NCBI GenBank assembly: GCA_017504795.1
Contig: JAFVQM010000036.1
Coordinates: 16,951 to 80,950 of the forward strand
Direction of reading: 5' to 3'
Length of the DNA: 64,000 nt
Source: Clostridia bacterium
GTDB taxonomy: Bacteria; Bacillota; Clostridia; Christensenellales; Borkfalkiaceae
A program made the position numbers and the translations under genes. How positions within the stretch are numbered: position 1 is the stretch's first letter; every line of letters begins with the position of its first letter. This document shows positions 7,962 through 17,083 of the stretch, piece after piece. The notes under the pieces were generated by a model that saw only the letters and a list, made by a program, of their open reading frames with translations, had not been told where the DNA came from and did not search any database.

Positions 7962-9335
7962 ATGTTAATACTTAATAAAAAGACCAACCTATTAGAGCAA
8001 GAAACTTACAAATATTCGCTTCAAGACGTTAGCGAGCCCAACTTATTTAGAGACGTGTACAATTACGAAGAAGTTCCCAAGGTAGTGTTCAACCACCGCC
8101 GTTCGCCTATCGATATGCCTGAAAACATTTGGATTACCGATACCACGATGCGTGACGGGCAACAGTCGGTTGAGCCATACACGGTAGAGCAAATCGTGCA
8201 ACTTTATAAACTTATGAGTAAACTTGGTGGACCTAAGGGGATAATTCGTCAAACGGAGTTTTTCATTTACAGTAAAAAGGACCGCGAAGCGCTTGATAGA
8301 TGTAGAGATTTAGGATTACAATTCCCGGAAATTACGTCTTGGATAAGAGCCACGAAGGATGATTTCAAACTTGTTAAAGAAATGAACATTAAAGAAACGG
8401 GAATACTCGTTAGTTGTTCTGACTATCATATCTTCAAAAAACTCAAAATGACTAGGCGCCAAGCACTCGACCACTATTTATCGATAGTAAAATCTGCGTT
8501 CGATGCTGGCATTAGACCAAGATGTCACTTTGAAGACATTACGCGTGCGGACTTTTACGGTTTCGTAGTTCCGTTTATAAATGCGCTCCACGAGTTATCG
8601 GTTGAAGCGGGTATCCCCGTTAAAATTCGCGCTTGCGATACTATGGGTTACGGTATACCATTTTCTGAAACTGCACTTCCTAGAAGCGTTCCGGGTATTA
8701 TTTACGGTATTAAAAAATATTCTGATATCCCAAGCGAACAAATCGAGTGGCACGGTCATAACGACTTTTATAAGGCAGTGTCTAACGCTACCGCAGCGTG
8801 GCTTTACGGTGCAAGCGCAGTAAACTGTTCGCTACTTGGTATCGGTGAAAGAACGGGCAATATTCCGCTTGAAGCGATGGTTATGGAGTATGCATCACTC
8901 CGCGGAACGTTCGACGGTATGGACCCGACCGTTATCACCGAAATTAGAGATTATTTTAGAAAGGATATAGGTTACAATATCCCCCCGATGACACCGTTCG
9001 TTGGCGATTATTTCAACCAAACGAGAGCGGGCATTCACGCTGACGGGTTACTTAAAGACGAAGAGATTTACAATATATTCGACACGGGTAAAATCTTAAA
9101 CCGCCCTGCCACCGTTACTATATCTAAAACGTCTGGTCTTGCAGGTATTGCTTACTTTATAAATAGTTATTATAAACTAATAGGTACCGACAAAGAAGTT
9201 GACAAAAAGAGTGAAGTTGTAGTAAAAATAAAAGAGTGGGTTGACAACGAATACGAAAACGAAAGACAAACGTCAATCTCAACGGGTGAAATTGTTGAAC
9301 TCGTAGAAAAATATTCTGATATAAGAGAGAAATAA
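7962..9335 (+). CDS. Re-citrate synthase (homocitrate/isopropylmalate synthase family)
   Basis: At 457 aa it is a DRE-TIM enzyme. The N-terminal TIM barrel opens with DTTMRDGQQS and carries the metal-site motif EWHGHND (about residues 264-270) and a GIGERTGN motif. It lacks the leucine-binding C-terminal domain of LeuA. The neighbours decide the call: aconitase and NADP-isocitrate dehydrogenase lie downstream in one operon. This is the arrangement expected for the Re-face citrate synthase first shown in Clostridium kluyveri, which condenses oxaloacetate and acetyl-CoA. Homocitrate synthase is the main alternative. A strong promoter and GGAGA ribosome site precede the ATG. Confidence 0.82.
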   Translation: MLILNKKTNLLEQETYKYSLQDVSEPNLFRDVYNYEEVPKVVFNHRRSPIDMPENIWITDTTMRDGQQSVEPYTVEQIVQLYKLMSKLGGPKGIIRQTEFFIYSKKDREALDRCRDLGLQFPEITSWIRATKDDFKLVKEMNIKETGILVSCSDYHIFKKLKMTRRQALDHYLSIVKSAFDAGIRPRCHFEDITRADFYGFVVPFINALHELSVEAGIPVKIRACDTMGYGIPFSETALPRSVPGIIYGIKKYSDIPSEQIEWHGHNDFYKAVSNATAAWLYGASAVNCSLLGIGERTGNIPLEAMVMEYASLRGTFDGMDPTVITEIRDYFRKDIGYNIPPMTPFVGDYFNQTRAGIHADGLLKDEEIYNIFDTGKILNRPATVTISKTSGLAGIAYFINSYYKLIGTDKEVDKKSEVVVKIKEWVDNEYENERQTSISTGEIVELVEKYSDIREK

Positions 9336-9336
9336 A

Positions 9337-9978
9337 ATGACACAAGTTAAGTTTACGTCAATAGCAGATGCGGTATTTGAAAAGTTAGAAAGTGATATTT
9401 TAACGGGCGTTTATAAGCGTGGAACTATTCTTACCGAAAACGAATTATCAACTCAACTTGAAGTATCGCGCACGCCTATTCGTGAGGCTATAAGGCGATA
9501 AGAACAAGAAAATTTAATTAAAGAACTTTCTAAGGGGCACGAAGTTATAGGTATAACAAATGCCGATATTATGGATATTTACGACGTTAGAATTGCAATT
9601 GAAGGAAAGGCGACTAGGCTTTGCGCTGAAAGGATAACCGACGCTGAAATTGACGAAATGCGCGACGTTATAGACCTTCAAGAGTTCTACACCAAAAAAA
9701 ACTCAGCCGATAAAATCAAAGGTACGGATTCGCGCTTTCACGAACTTATCTATAAATGTTCAAGGAGCGCCATATACGAATCGATTTTATCAAATCTTCA
9801 CAGAAAAATTCAACTTTGCCGTAAGGTTTCGGTATCTAATACGGATAGGGCGGAACACGCTATAAAAGAACATCGCGAAATCTTTAACGCTATTGCTAGC
9901 CGTAACTTGGACCTTGCCGAAAAACTTATGGTTGAGCACGTTATAAACGCAAAAAACAACATCAAGGGGTTAGAATAA
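9337..9978 (+). pseudogene. GntR-family (FadR/FCD) regulator, interrupted by an in-frame stop
   Basis: One base after the citrate synthase stop, the ATG at 9337 opens a winged-helix GntR domain (ADAVFEKLESDILTGVYKRG, then LSTQLEVSRTPIREAIRR). Codon 55 is TAA (9499-9501), where the family has leucine in the conserved REAxRRLExEGL. The same frame then continues with EQENLIKELSKGHEV and a full FCD effector domain (about 9571-9975) with its metal-site histidines. A single change of TTA to TAA explains it. If real, it separates DNA binding from ligand binding and probably inactivates the repressor; a sequencing error cannot be excluded. The stop codon overlaps the aconitase ATG. Confidence 0.85.
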
Positions 9979-11906
9979 TGGGACTTACTATTGCGGAAAA
10001 AATTATTAAAAGCCATCTAGTTAGTGGCGAAATGATAAAAGGGCAAGAAATTGCCATAAAAATAGACCAAACTTTAACGCAAGACGCGACAGGTACAATG
10101 GCATACTTAGAGTTTGAAACTATGGGACTTAAACGCGTAAAAACCGAGCGTTCAGTTGCGTATATCGACCATAATACCTTGCAGTGCGGTTTTGAAAACG
10201 CAGACGACCACCGCTACATTCAGTCGGTTGCAAAAAAACACGGAATATACTTTTCTAGGCCTGGTAACGGCATTTGCCACCAAGTTCATCTTGAAAGGTT
10301 TTCACGCCCAGGTAAAACGTTAATCGGGTCTGATAGTCACACCCCAACGGGTGGCGGTATAGGTATGCTTTCGTTCGGTGCGGGCGGGCTTGACGTTGCC
10401 GTTGCTATGGGCGGTGGCGCGTACTATATAACGATGCCCAAAATGTATAAGGTTAACCTAACGGGAAAACTTAGCCCTATGGTTACCGCAAAGGACGTTA
10501 GCCTTGAAATTCTTAGAATTTTATCCGTTAAAGGCGGTGTAGGTGCGATTATCGAGTGGGGTGGCGAAGGGGTTAAAACCCTTTCCGTTCCCGAACGTGC
10601 AACCATTACGAACATGGGCACGGAACTCGGCGCAACTACTTCGATTTTCCCGTCGGACGAAATTACTAGGGAGTTTTTATTAGCGCAAGGCAGAGTTGAA
10701 GACTATATTCCGCTTACCGCTGACGCTGATGCCGTTTACGACAAAATTATCGATATAAACTTATCCGAGTTAGAACCTTTAATCGCTTGCCCACACAGCC
10801 CTGACAACGTTAAAAAAGTTAGCGAACTCAAAGGTGTAAAGGTAAACCAAGTTTGCATAGGTTCTTGCACTAACTCGTCGTATCAAGATTTAGTTAAGGT
10901 TGCAACTCTACTCAAAGGCAAAAAGATAAGCGAAGACGTTAGTTTATCTGTTTCGCCAGGCTCAAAGCAAGTACTTACTATGCTATCGAGTTCCGGCGCG
11001 CTTAACGATATAATTTCGGCGGGCGCAAGAATACTTGAATGCGCGTGCGGTCCTTGTATCGGCATGGGCTTTTCGCCAAACTCGGCAGGCGTAAGTTTAA
11101 GAACGTTTAACCGTAACTTTTTAGGTCGTAGCGGAACGAAAGACGCGGGCGTATACCTAGTTTCCCCAGAAACCGCGGTTGCTGCGGCGCTAACTGGCGA
11201 GATTACAGACCCAAGGCTTATATCAAGTGGCGTTACCGTTGAAATGCCAAAAGCCTTTTCAATTGACGATAGCGCGGTTATCCCCCCTGCAAGCGAAAGT
11301 GATGCCGAAAGTTTAGAAGTTCTTCGTGGACCTAACATTAAACCTTTCCCGACAACTTATCCGCTTGAAGACGAGTTAAAAGTAGCCGTAGGCTTAAAGG
11401 TTGGCGACAACATTACTACCGACCATATTATGCCGGCAGGCGCAAAAATACTTCCTTATCGCTCGAACATACCGTATCTATCAAAGTTCTGTTTCTCGGT
11501 GGTTGACGAGGGTTATTCAGAGCGCGCCTTAGCGCTTAAATCAAGCGTTATAGTAGGTGGCGAAAACTACGGTCAAGGCTCGTCAAGAGAGCACGCGGCG
11601 CTCGTTCCCCTATACCTTGGCGTTAAAGCGGTTATCGCAAAAAGTTTTGCAAGAATACATATTGCAAACCTTATAAACGCAGGTATTATCCCCTTAACGT
11701 TTGAAAATGCTAGCGACTACGAAAGTGTTAGTGAAGGCGATAATTTAGTGCTTGAAGATTTATATAACGGCATTAAAAACGGGGCTATAAGGCTAAAAAA
11801 CACCACAACTCAAAAAGAACTTATCTTAAAATGTTCGTTTACCGAAAGGCAAATTGATATAATAAAAGCAGGCGGATTACTTGCGTATACTAAAAATCAA
11901 AAATAA
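9978..11906 (+). CDS. Aconitate hydratase
   Basis: The 642 aa match the shorter bacterial aconitases related to isopropylmalate isomerase. Citrate is isomerised to isocitrate through a [4Fe-4S] cluster. The ligand cysteines are visible in CIGSCTNSS (about residues 295-303) and CACGPCIGMG (about 354-363). Substrate motifs GSDSHTPTGGGIG and the C-terminal swivelling domain with GGENYGQGSSREHAA are complete. The start overlaps the GntR stop by one base. Product flows directly to the next enzyme, isocitrate dehydrogenase. Confidence 0.93.
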   Translation: MGLTIAEKIIKSHLVSGEMIKGQEIAIKIDQTLTQDATGTMAYLEFETMGLKRVKTERSVAYIDHNTLQCGFENADDHRYIQSVAKKHGIYFSRPGNGICHQVHLERFSRPGKTLIGSDSHTPTGGGIGMLSFGAGGLDVAVAMGGGAYYITMPKMYKVNLTGKLSPMVTAKDVSLEILRILSVKGGVGAIIEWGGEGVKTLSVPERATITNMGTELGATTSIFPSDEITREFLLAQGRVEDYIPLTADADAVYDKIIDINLSELEPLIACPHSPDNVKKVSELKGVKVNQVCIGSCTNSSYQDLVKVATLLKGKKISEDVSLSVSPGSKQVLTMLSSSGALNDIISAGARILECACGPCIGMGFSPNSAGVSLRTFNRNFLGRSGTKDAGVYLVSPETAVAAALTGEITDPRLISSGVTVEMPKAFSIDDSAVIPPASESDAESLEVLRGPNIKPFPTTYPLEDELKVAVGLKVGDNITTDHIMPAGAKILPYRSNIPYLSKFCFSVVDEGYSERALALKSSVIVGGENYGQGSSREHAALVPLYLGVKAVIAKSFARIHIANLINAGIIPLTFENASDYESVSEGDNLVLEDLYNGIKNGAIRLKNTTTQKELILKCSFTERQIDIIKAGGLLAYTKNQK

Positions 11907-11915
11907 GGAATTATT

Positions 11916-13124
11916 ATGGAAAAGATTAAAATGACCACCCCTCTCGTTGAGATGGATGGCGACGAGATGACTAGAATTATTTGGAAAGAAATTAAAGACG
12001 AACTCATTTATCCTTTCGTTGACTTAAAGACAGAGTATTACGACTTAGGGCTTATAAAACGTGACGAAACTGATGATGAGATTACTGTTAAATCTGCCGA
12101 GGCTACTAAAAAATACGGCGTAGCGGTTAAGTGCGCAACGATAACGCCTAACGCTCAGCGTATGACGGAATATAATCTTAAAAAAATGTGGAAGAGCCCC
12201 AACGGTACGATACGCGCAATACTCGACGGAACGGTTTTCCGTGCACCTATCACTTTACCTATTATAAAGCCCGTTGTTAAAACGTGGGAAGCCCCTATTA
12301 CTATTGCCCGCCACGCTTATGGTGACGTGTATAAGGCAACCGAATTTAGAGTAGGCAAGGGTAAAGCCGAACTCGTGTTTACCGACGAAAACGGTGTAGA
12401 AACTCGTGAAACGGTGTACGATTTCGAGTGTGACGGTGTACTTCAAGGTCAGTATAACAAAGATAGTTCGATAAAGTCTTTTGCGCGTTCGTGCTTTAAC
12501 TATGCGCTCAGCGTTAAGCAAGATTTATGGTTTTCTACCAAAGATACCATTTCTAAAAAGTACGACCACACCTTCAAAAACATTTTCCAAGAGATTTATG
12601 AAACTGAGTTCAAAGCGAAGTTTGAAAAGCAAGGGCTTGAATATTTCTACACTCTTATTGACGATGCCGTTGCAAGGGTAATAAGGTCAAAAGGCGGTTT
12701 CATTTGGGCGCTTAAAAACTACGACGGAGACGTTATGAGTGATATGGTGTCAACCGCGTTTGGCTCGCTTGCTATGATGACTTCGGTTCTCGTATCGCCT
12801 GACGGTAAGTACGAATACGAAGCGGCGCACGGCACGGTTACCCGCCACTATTATAGATACTTAAAAGGCGAAAAGACATCTACCAACCCTATGGCTACCA
12901 TTTACGCCTGGACGGGTGCGCTCAGAAAACGCGGTGAACTTGACGGGCTTTGTGACCTTGTAGATTTTGCAAACAAACTTGAAAAGGCTTGTATTGATAC
13001 GCTACTTAGTGGCGTTATGACCAAAGACTTAGTTAGTTTAACCGATGGGTCTGTTGAAATTAAGCAAGTAAACACCAGCGAGTTTATTAAAGAAATAAGA
13101 AACAACTTAGAAAAATCTTTATAA
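11916..13124 (+). CDS. icd: NADP-dependent isocitrate dehydrogenase
   Basis: This 402 aa enzyme belongs to the homodimeric NADP type close to eukaryotic Idh ([13 protein letters not shown] at the N-terminus, [20 protein letters not shown] at the substrate loop, and [30 protein letters not shown] near the C-terminus). It decarboxylates isocitrate to 2-oxoglutarate with NADP+. It closes the operon, giving a one-way route from acetyl-CoA and oxaloacetate to glutamate. A terminator follows immediately. Confidence 0.94.
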   Translation: MEKIKMTTPLVEMDGDEMTRIIWKEIKDELIYPFVDLKTEYYDLGLIKRDETDDEITVKSAEATKKYGVAVKCATITPNAQRMTEYNLKKMWKSPNGTIRAILDGTVFRAPITLPIIKPVVKTWEAPITIARHAYGDVYKATEFRVGKGKAELVFTDENGVETRETVYDFECDGVLQGQYNKDSSIKSFARSCFNYALSVKQDLWFSTKDTISKKYDHTFKNIFQEIYETEFKAKFEKQGLEYFYTLIDDAVARVIRSKGGFIWALKNYDGDVMSDMVSTAFGSLAMMTSVLVSPDGKYEYEAAHGTVTRHYYRYLKGEKTSTNPMATIYAWTGALRKRGELDGLCDLVDFANKLEKACIDTLLSGVMTKDLVSLTDGSVEIKQVNTSEFIKEIRNNLEKSL

Positions 13125-13126
13125 TA

Positions 13127-13165
13127 AAAAAACACGGCTCAGCCGTGTTTTCCTTAGGGATTTTT
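13127..13165 (+). terminator. Terminator after icd, also left boundary repeat of the island
   Basis: The stem AACACGGCT/AGCCGTGTT (13131-13149) is followed by TTTTCC, then TAGGGATTTTT (13155-13165). The modules AAAAACACGGCT and TAGGGATTTTT recur in inverted orientation at 17173-17205 on the other side of the accessory island. Confidence 0.75.
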
Positions 13166-13211
13166 GTAAACCTTTAAAATTTATAACAATTAGTTCTCAT
13201 AGATAAAAGGT

Positions 13212-13248
13212 AAAAAGAACTTGAGATTTAATCTTGAGTTCTTTTTTC
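13212..13248 (+). terminator. Second hairpin terminator upstream of the island
   Basis: The arms AAGAACTTGAGAT (13215-13227) and ATCTTGAGTTCTT (13231-13243) pair at 11 of 13 positions and run into TTTTTT. Confidence 0.65.
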
Positions 13249-13357
13249 TTTAATATTTTTTACTAATTTGGATAAAAGCCTAAAAACGCTTGACAAACAC
13301 CTAAAAAATATGGTTTATATAAAATATGAATATTTAATTTTACATATTGGAGAAATT

Positions 13358-13723
13358 ATGAACCAGTTTAATGAAAGAGATTTTCTAGAAAAATATCGAG
13401 GAACGGACAAGTTCTTGTCGGAAGGAGCAAAATTTTACAAATTATTTTTGGATTTACTTAAAAACGAAGAGCTTCTTGATAAAATAAAGTTTGCAAACGA
13501 CGTTTTGCAAATTCCGCCTATTAAAACTTTTATTTCATATCAGCGGGATTACCAAAAAAATAATATTTTCAATGAAAAAATGTCGTCAGCAATAAAACAA
13601 GGGTTTGGTGCGTGCTTTGGTTATTTATATCGTTTTATGTATGGTGGATATGAGCCAAAACAATGCTGGGTAAACGACGAAAAAACGGGTATAAAAACGG
13701 CAAGCCGTTTTGAAAGGAAATAA
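13358..13723 (+). CDS. Unknown protein, first gene of the accessory island
   Basis: I do not recognise this 121 aa protein. The ATG at 13358 is chosen because TGGAGA lies 4 bases upstream; the frame is open back to a TTG at 13268, which has no ribosome site. It is soluble, with a mixed-charge N-terminal half and a distinctive C-terminal stretch KQGFGACFGYLYRFMYGGYE followed by GIKTASRF. There are no membrane segments and no cysteine cluster. The nuclease-like gene starts three bases after its stop, so the two are likely translated together. Base composition is A/T-richer than in the flanking metabolic genes. Confidence 0.7.
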   Translation: MNQFNERDFLEKYRGTDKFLSEGAKFYKLFLDLLKNEELLDKIKFANDVLQIPPIKTFISYQRDYQKNNIFNEKMSSAIKQGFGACFGYLYRFMYGGYEPKQCWVNDEKTGIKTASRFERK

Positions 13724-13726
13724 CGT

Positions 13727-14425
13727 ATGAGGAAGTACACGAAAAAAGAAACAACTCAAAAAATCGAAGAGATTTTTGAAAGCAACGATATCTCTAAACT
13801 CTACAGCGAAGACTTTGTAAACAGGAAAGGTAAAACTTCAGACACTAAAGAAGAATATCAAGAAATTTTCGCCGAATACATTTTTCACAGATTAGTAGAT
13901 AATAAGCTTCCCATGATTCCCCCTAGCGGTATTGAAAACTATTGTGAACATGAAAGAACTTACGTTGAAAGAGATAACGAAGAAGGTGTTCAGAGAGATT
14001 ACTATTTTGGCAAAAGAAAATTAGACGATTCATACGGAGTGCCCGTTTGGTTTGAATTACAAACGGGAGAAAGAGGACAAGGTAAAGGGATAGATTTAGT
14101 TTATTACAATAATAACACACAAGAACTAAATCTTTTTGAATTAAAATATAATAATTCTAACGAATCGTTATTACGGGCGATTTTAGAAATACAAACGTAT
14201 TATCAGCGAGTACATTGGAGTAAAGCTTTTAGCGCCCTTAAACAAGCAAGAGAAAATAAAGACAAAATTTCTTGCGTGGGCGTATCAAAAATTAATAAAT
14301 ATATTTTGGTTAATAAAGGTTGTTTTCCCCTTTATAATAAATACGAAGCAATAAAAAGCTTAACTGACAGTTACGTGAAAAAATTACTAGACTGTTTTGA
14401 AATAAAAGTTGTGATTTACGATTAG
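13727..14425 (+). CDS. PD-(D/E)XK nuclease-like protein
   Basis: In this 232 aa protein the central block GKGIDLVYY (D123), then LNLFELKY (E138, K140), fits the D-Xn-ExK core of the PD-(D/E)XK nuclease fold. It is followed by a helix with EIQTYYQR, whose glutamine is often conserved in the family. The N-terminal 90 residues are charged and without a known domain. Restriction enzymes, Holliday-junction resolvases and many defence nucleases share the fold, so the substrate cannot be named. The family assignment rests on motif reading only. Place in operon: second, three bases after gene one. Confidence 0.65.
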   Translation: MRKYTKKETTQKIEEIFESNDISKLYSEDFVNRKGKTSDTKEEYQEIFAEYIFHRLVDNKLPMIPPSGIENYCEHERTYVERDNEEGVQRDYYFGKRKLDDSYGVPVWFELQTGERGQGKGIDLVYYNNNTQELNLFELKYNNSNESLLRAILEIQTYYQRVHWSKAFSALKQARENKDKISCVGVSKINKYILVNKGCFPLYNKYEAIKSLTDSYVKKLLDCFEIKVVIYD

Positions 14426-14428
14426 CAT

Positions 14429-14451
14429 AAAGGCGATATTATTTCGCCTTT
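14429..14451 (+). other. Hairpin between island genes 2 and 3
   Basis: AAAGGCGA (14429-14436) pairs with TCGCCTTT (14444-14451). No T-run follows, so it may be a processing or stability signal or a weak terminator within the island transcript. Confidence 0.45.
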
Positions 14452-14501
14452 CCTAATCTCAATTGAATATGTAAATATCAATATTGAAAAAGGAGGTTAA
14501 T

Positions 14502-14861
14502 TTGGTTAAGGTAGGAATTTTTTGGGTAATAAATGGTAAGGTGTATTACAAATTACAAGAAAAGGATGAGGGTGGCATTAAAAATATTACCAACAAGATT
14601 GATAGTGATTACGGACATTTCTACGAGTGGGACGGCTTATGTGGGAAACTCTATCCACATGCAGATTTTGCCACCTTTCCACGTGGCAGAGTTTTATACG
14701 ATATGAAAGAGAGGAAGCATATTGTATATAGAGATGAGTGCATTACAGGAGAAGAACTAAAAAAGGTTATCGAGGCGTTTAATTTGAAAGAGTATAAAAC
14801 TCTAACGGACGAACATTATTCTTGCGACAAATGTATAAAAAGAAAAGGAGATATATTTTAA
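14502..14861 (+). CDS. Unknown small protein, third island gene
   Basis: This 119 aa protein probably starts at TTG 14502, because a strong AAGGAGG ends 5 bases upstream; reading from the TTG at 14484 would place the ribosome site inside the gene. It begins VKVGIFWVINGKVYY, has the motif FPRGRVLYD in the middle, and ends with a Cys/His cluster HYSCDKC. The fold is unknown; the C-terminal HxxCxxC could bind metal. Its stop codon overlaps the ATG of the metallo-hydrolase gene (TAATG), indicating coupled translation. Confidence 0.68.
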   Translation: MVKVGIFWVINGKVYYKLQEKDEGGIKNITNKIDSDYGHFYEWDGLCGKLYPHADFATFPRGRVLYDMKERKHIVYRDECITGEELKKVIEAFNLKEYKTLTDEHYSCDKCIKRKGDIF

Positions 14862-16237
14862 TGAAAAATTTCAAGGTTGAGGTTATAAGAGGCAAGGAAA
14901 AAATAGGAGAAAATTTAATTGAAGTAAAATCTGCCCAAGCAAAAATATTGCTTGAGTGTGGTGTGGCGTTAGAACCGACTGAAAAATCAAAAAAGTTAGA
15001 GAAAAAAGTTTTAAGAACATTTTACGATGCAGTTATTGTATCGCATTATCATTTAGACCACGCAGGGCTTCTAAAATACCCCTTAAAAACAAACACAATT
15101 TATATGGGAAAAGATACGTATAAGATTTTAGAAATTAGCGGAAATATATGCAAAGAAAATAAAGGAAAGGTTCAATTTTTTAAGAGCAGACAAGCTTTTG
15201 AGGTTAAAGACGTTGTGATTAAACCTTTTCTTTGCGATCATTCCGCCTACGATAGTTATATGATAGCGCTTTATCAAGGGGAAGAAAAAATCTTATATAC
15301 GGGAGATTTTCGTGCAAATGGAAGAAAAAACTTTGATTCGCTATTAAAGAATTTACCTAAAAAAGTAGATTTGTTGATTTGCGAAGGGACTCTATCTTCT
15401 GAAAGAAATCAAACGGAAAAAGAATTAGAAGAAAAAATGGTAGAAACTTTTAAGAAATATAAACACGTGTTTATATTAAAATCAAGCCAAAATTTTGATA
15501 GGGACGTTACTATTTATCGTGCCGCAAAACGCGCGGGGAAAACTTATATACAACATTTGTCAACCGCAAACGTTGCGAAAGAGCTTCCAAATATTCCAAA
15601 CCCGATTTCCTTTGACGATTGTTATACCTATCTTCCGCGTGCCGTCAGTGAATCGGAACATAAAAAAATAAAAGAAACTTATAAAGACAAACTCCTTAGC
15701 CGTAGTCAGATTACTAAAATGGATAATTTCGTTATGCAAATAACGTCGTCAATGAAAGGGTATTTGAAAAAAGTTAAAGATGAAGGGCGCTGGCTTGATT
15801 CGGTTGCAATTTTCTCTATGTGGGAAGGGTATAAAAAGGAAATGTATGACGTACTCTCATTGTTTGATAGTAGTGATAGTGCAGTTGTTATAACGAATGG
15901 AATGGTAAGTGCGCTTAGCGATGTTGATGGAGTGATATATGCTTGCAGACATACGGAAGATGCTTATAATGCCATGTCATTATTTTCCGAAATGCACGAT
16001 TTGGATTATTCCAATAGACAATCTACGGCGTTGATGTTTATGCCCCTTGATAAATTCACTATGTTTGAACGCCCTATGTCCCAAATGAAAAACGACGGAT
16101 TAAACGTTATAGATTTACATACTTCGGGACATGCTGATAAGCAGTCTATTAAAAAATTGATGTATTCGGTATCACCGAAAGAAATTATATACGTTCATAC
16201 AAATAAAAAAGGAGAAAACACAGATGGATTACAATAA
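14861..16237 (+). CDS. Beta-CASP metallo-beta-lactamase-fold nuclease-like protein
   Basis: At 458 aa with ATG 14861 (AAAAGGAG upstream). The metallo-beta-lactamase core is complete: SHYHLDH (H62, H64, D66, H67), CDHS (H127), TGDFRANG (D149) and LLICEGT (about 171-177). Late in the protein HTSGHA (420-425) and a following strand EIIYVH (H446) match the C-terminal RNA/DNA-nuclease motifs of the beta-CASP group, which contains RNase J and CPSF73; the segment between would be the CASP cap. It is therefore likely a Zn-dependent nuclease on RNA or DNA, although it diverges strongly from housekeeping RNase J. Its last 14 bases overlap the next gene. Confidence 0.75.
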   Translation: MKNFKVEVIRGKEKIGENLIEVKSAQAKILLECGVALEPTEKSKKLEKKVLRTFYDAVIVSHYHLDHAGLLKYPLKTNTIYMGKDTYKILEISGNICKENKGKVQFFKSRQAFEVKDVVIKPFLCDHSAYDSYMIALYQGEEKILYTGDFRANGRKNFDSLLKNLPKKVDLLICEGTLSSERNQTEKELEEKMVETFKKYKHVFILKSSQNFDRDVTIYRAAKRAGKTYIQHLSTANVAKELPNIPNPISFDDCYTYLPRAVSESEHKKIKETYKDKLLSRSQITKMDNFVMQITSSMKGYLKKVKDEGRWLDSVAIFSMWEGYKKEMYDVLSLFDSSDSAVVITNGMVSALSDVDGVIYACRHTEDAYNAMSLFSEMHDLDYSNRQSTALMFMPLDKFTMFERPMSQMKNDGLNVIDLHTSGHADKQSIKKLMYSVSPKEIIYVHTNKKGENTDGLQ

Positions 16238-17083
16238 TTTATTATGGAATAAAATCGAGCAAAGTGTAAAAGAAAAAGGCGCAAACGACTTATTAGATTA
16301 TGCGCAAAAGGAGTATAAGGAACTCGTTGAAAATAAATTATGCGAAGATTTTTACACGGCAAGTGAAATAGTTGATTTTATGAGAGCGAACGATATACCG
16401 TTTTCTTGTAGAGACTGTCTGCCGGCGTTGGTAACAAGTTATTTACTGAACTTTATTACCTTTAATCCTTTAACGTTCGGACTAAAAGCAGAGTATTTTT
16501 TTGATGGTCTTACGTGTATCAATTTTGACATTTCTCCAAAAAGAAAAGGAGAGATAGAAGATTTTTTATATCAAACGTTTCATAATAAAGTTTCAAAAAT
16601 CGCACTGCAGGACGACAAAGGAAAGTTTTTTACGAGTGCTTGTCATTATTTATTTGTTGAAGACGTATATAACAAATATCCACCAATAAAGATAAATGGG
16701 GAAAACTGCGTTTTTGTATCAAGCTTAAAATGGCTAAAAAAGCAAGAAGACGGTTTCGTTATTGCTTTATTAAAAATGGACGTTCTTGATAAAATTAAAG
16801 AATACGAAATAAAGAACGGTGTTAGTGAAAAAGATTATGGTTTGTATGATAATGAAGAAATCTTTGAAAGAATTAGAAATAAAAATAATGATTATGCGTT
16901 ATTTTCTCATTACCAAAGAGACTATTTTAACGAACAAAAAGAGAATTCTATTAAAGCCTTGGCATATGCATTAATGTATGGATTAGTGATAGAAAAAAAT
17001 ACGCTAAAGATAAGTATTTATCTCATTTTATATGTTACGCCAGATTAATCTACAAACAGGCATACTTTTTTGAGGAAGTGTAG
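16224..17083 (+). pseudogene. Shrunken DNA polymerase III alpha (C-family palm)-like protein with a frame change at an A7 run
   Basis: The first frame (to 17048, 274 aa) follows PolIII-alpha order. ASEIVDFMRANDIPF resembles the helix before the GRGS motif, here SCRDC. NPLTFGLKAEYFF matches DPLKYGLLFERFL. CINFDISPKRKGEI (98-111) aligns with PDIDIDFSPERRDEV, so the two catalytic aspartates appear as Cys and Asn. LLKMD (182-186) keeps the third. EIFERIRNKNNDYALF and KALAYALMYG match the following helices. A -1 shift at the A7 run 16993-16999 adds 28 residues including SHFICYARLIYKQAY, the polymerase SHxxxYAxxxYxxAY motif, ending at 17083. It may be a programmed shift, a pseudogene or a sequence error. 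Confidence 0.65.

Noticed and set aside
7962-9335. 2-isopropylmalate synthase (leucine pathway)
   Set aside because: No regulatory C-terminal domain, and the operon partners are aconitase and isocitrate dehydrogenase rather than leuCDB.
9337-9501. Recoding of TAA (genetic code change) to explain the GntR interruption
   Set aside because: TAA is used as a normal stop by many genes here; a point mutation or sequence error is simpler.
13268-13357. N-terminal extension of the first island gene from TTG 13268
   Set aside because: No ribosome site there, and the region holds promoter-like sequence; ATG 13358 has a good site.
14484-14501. TTG 14484 as start of the third island gene
   Set aside because: It would place the AAGGAGG ribosome site inside the coding sequence; TTG 14502 is correctly spaced.
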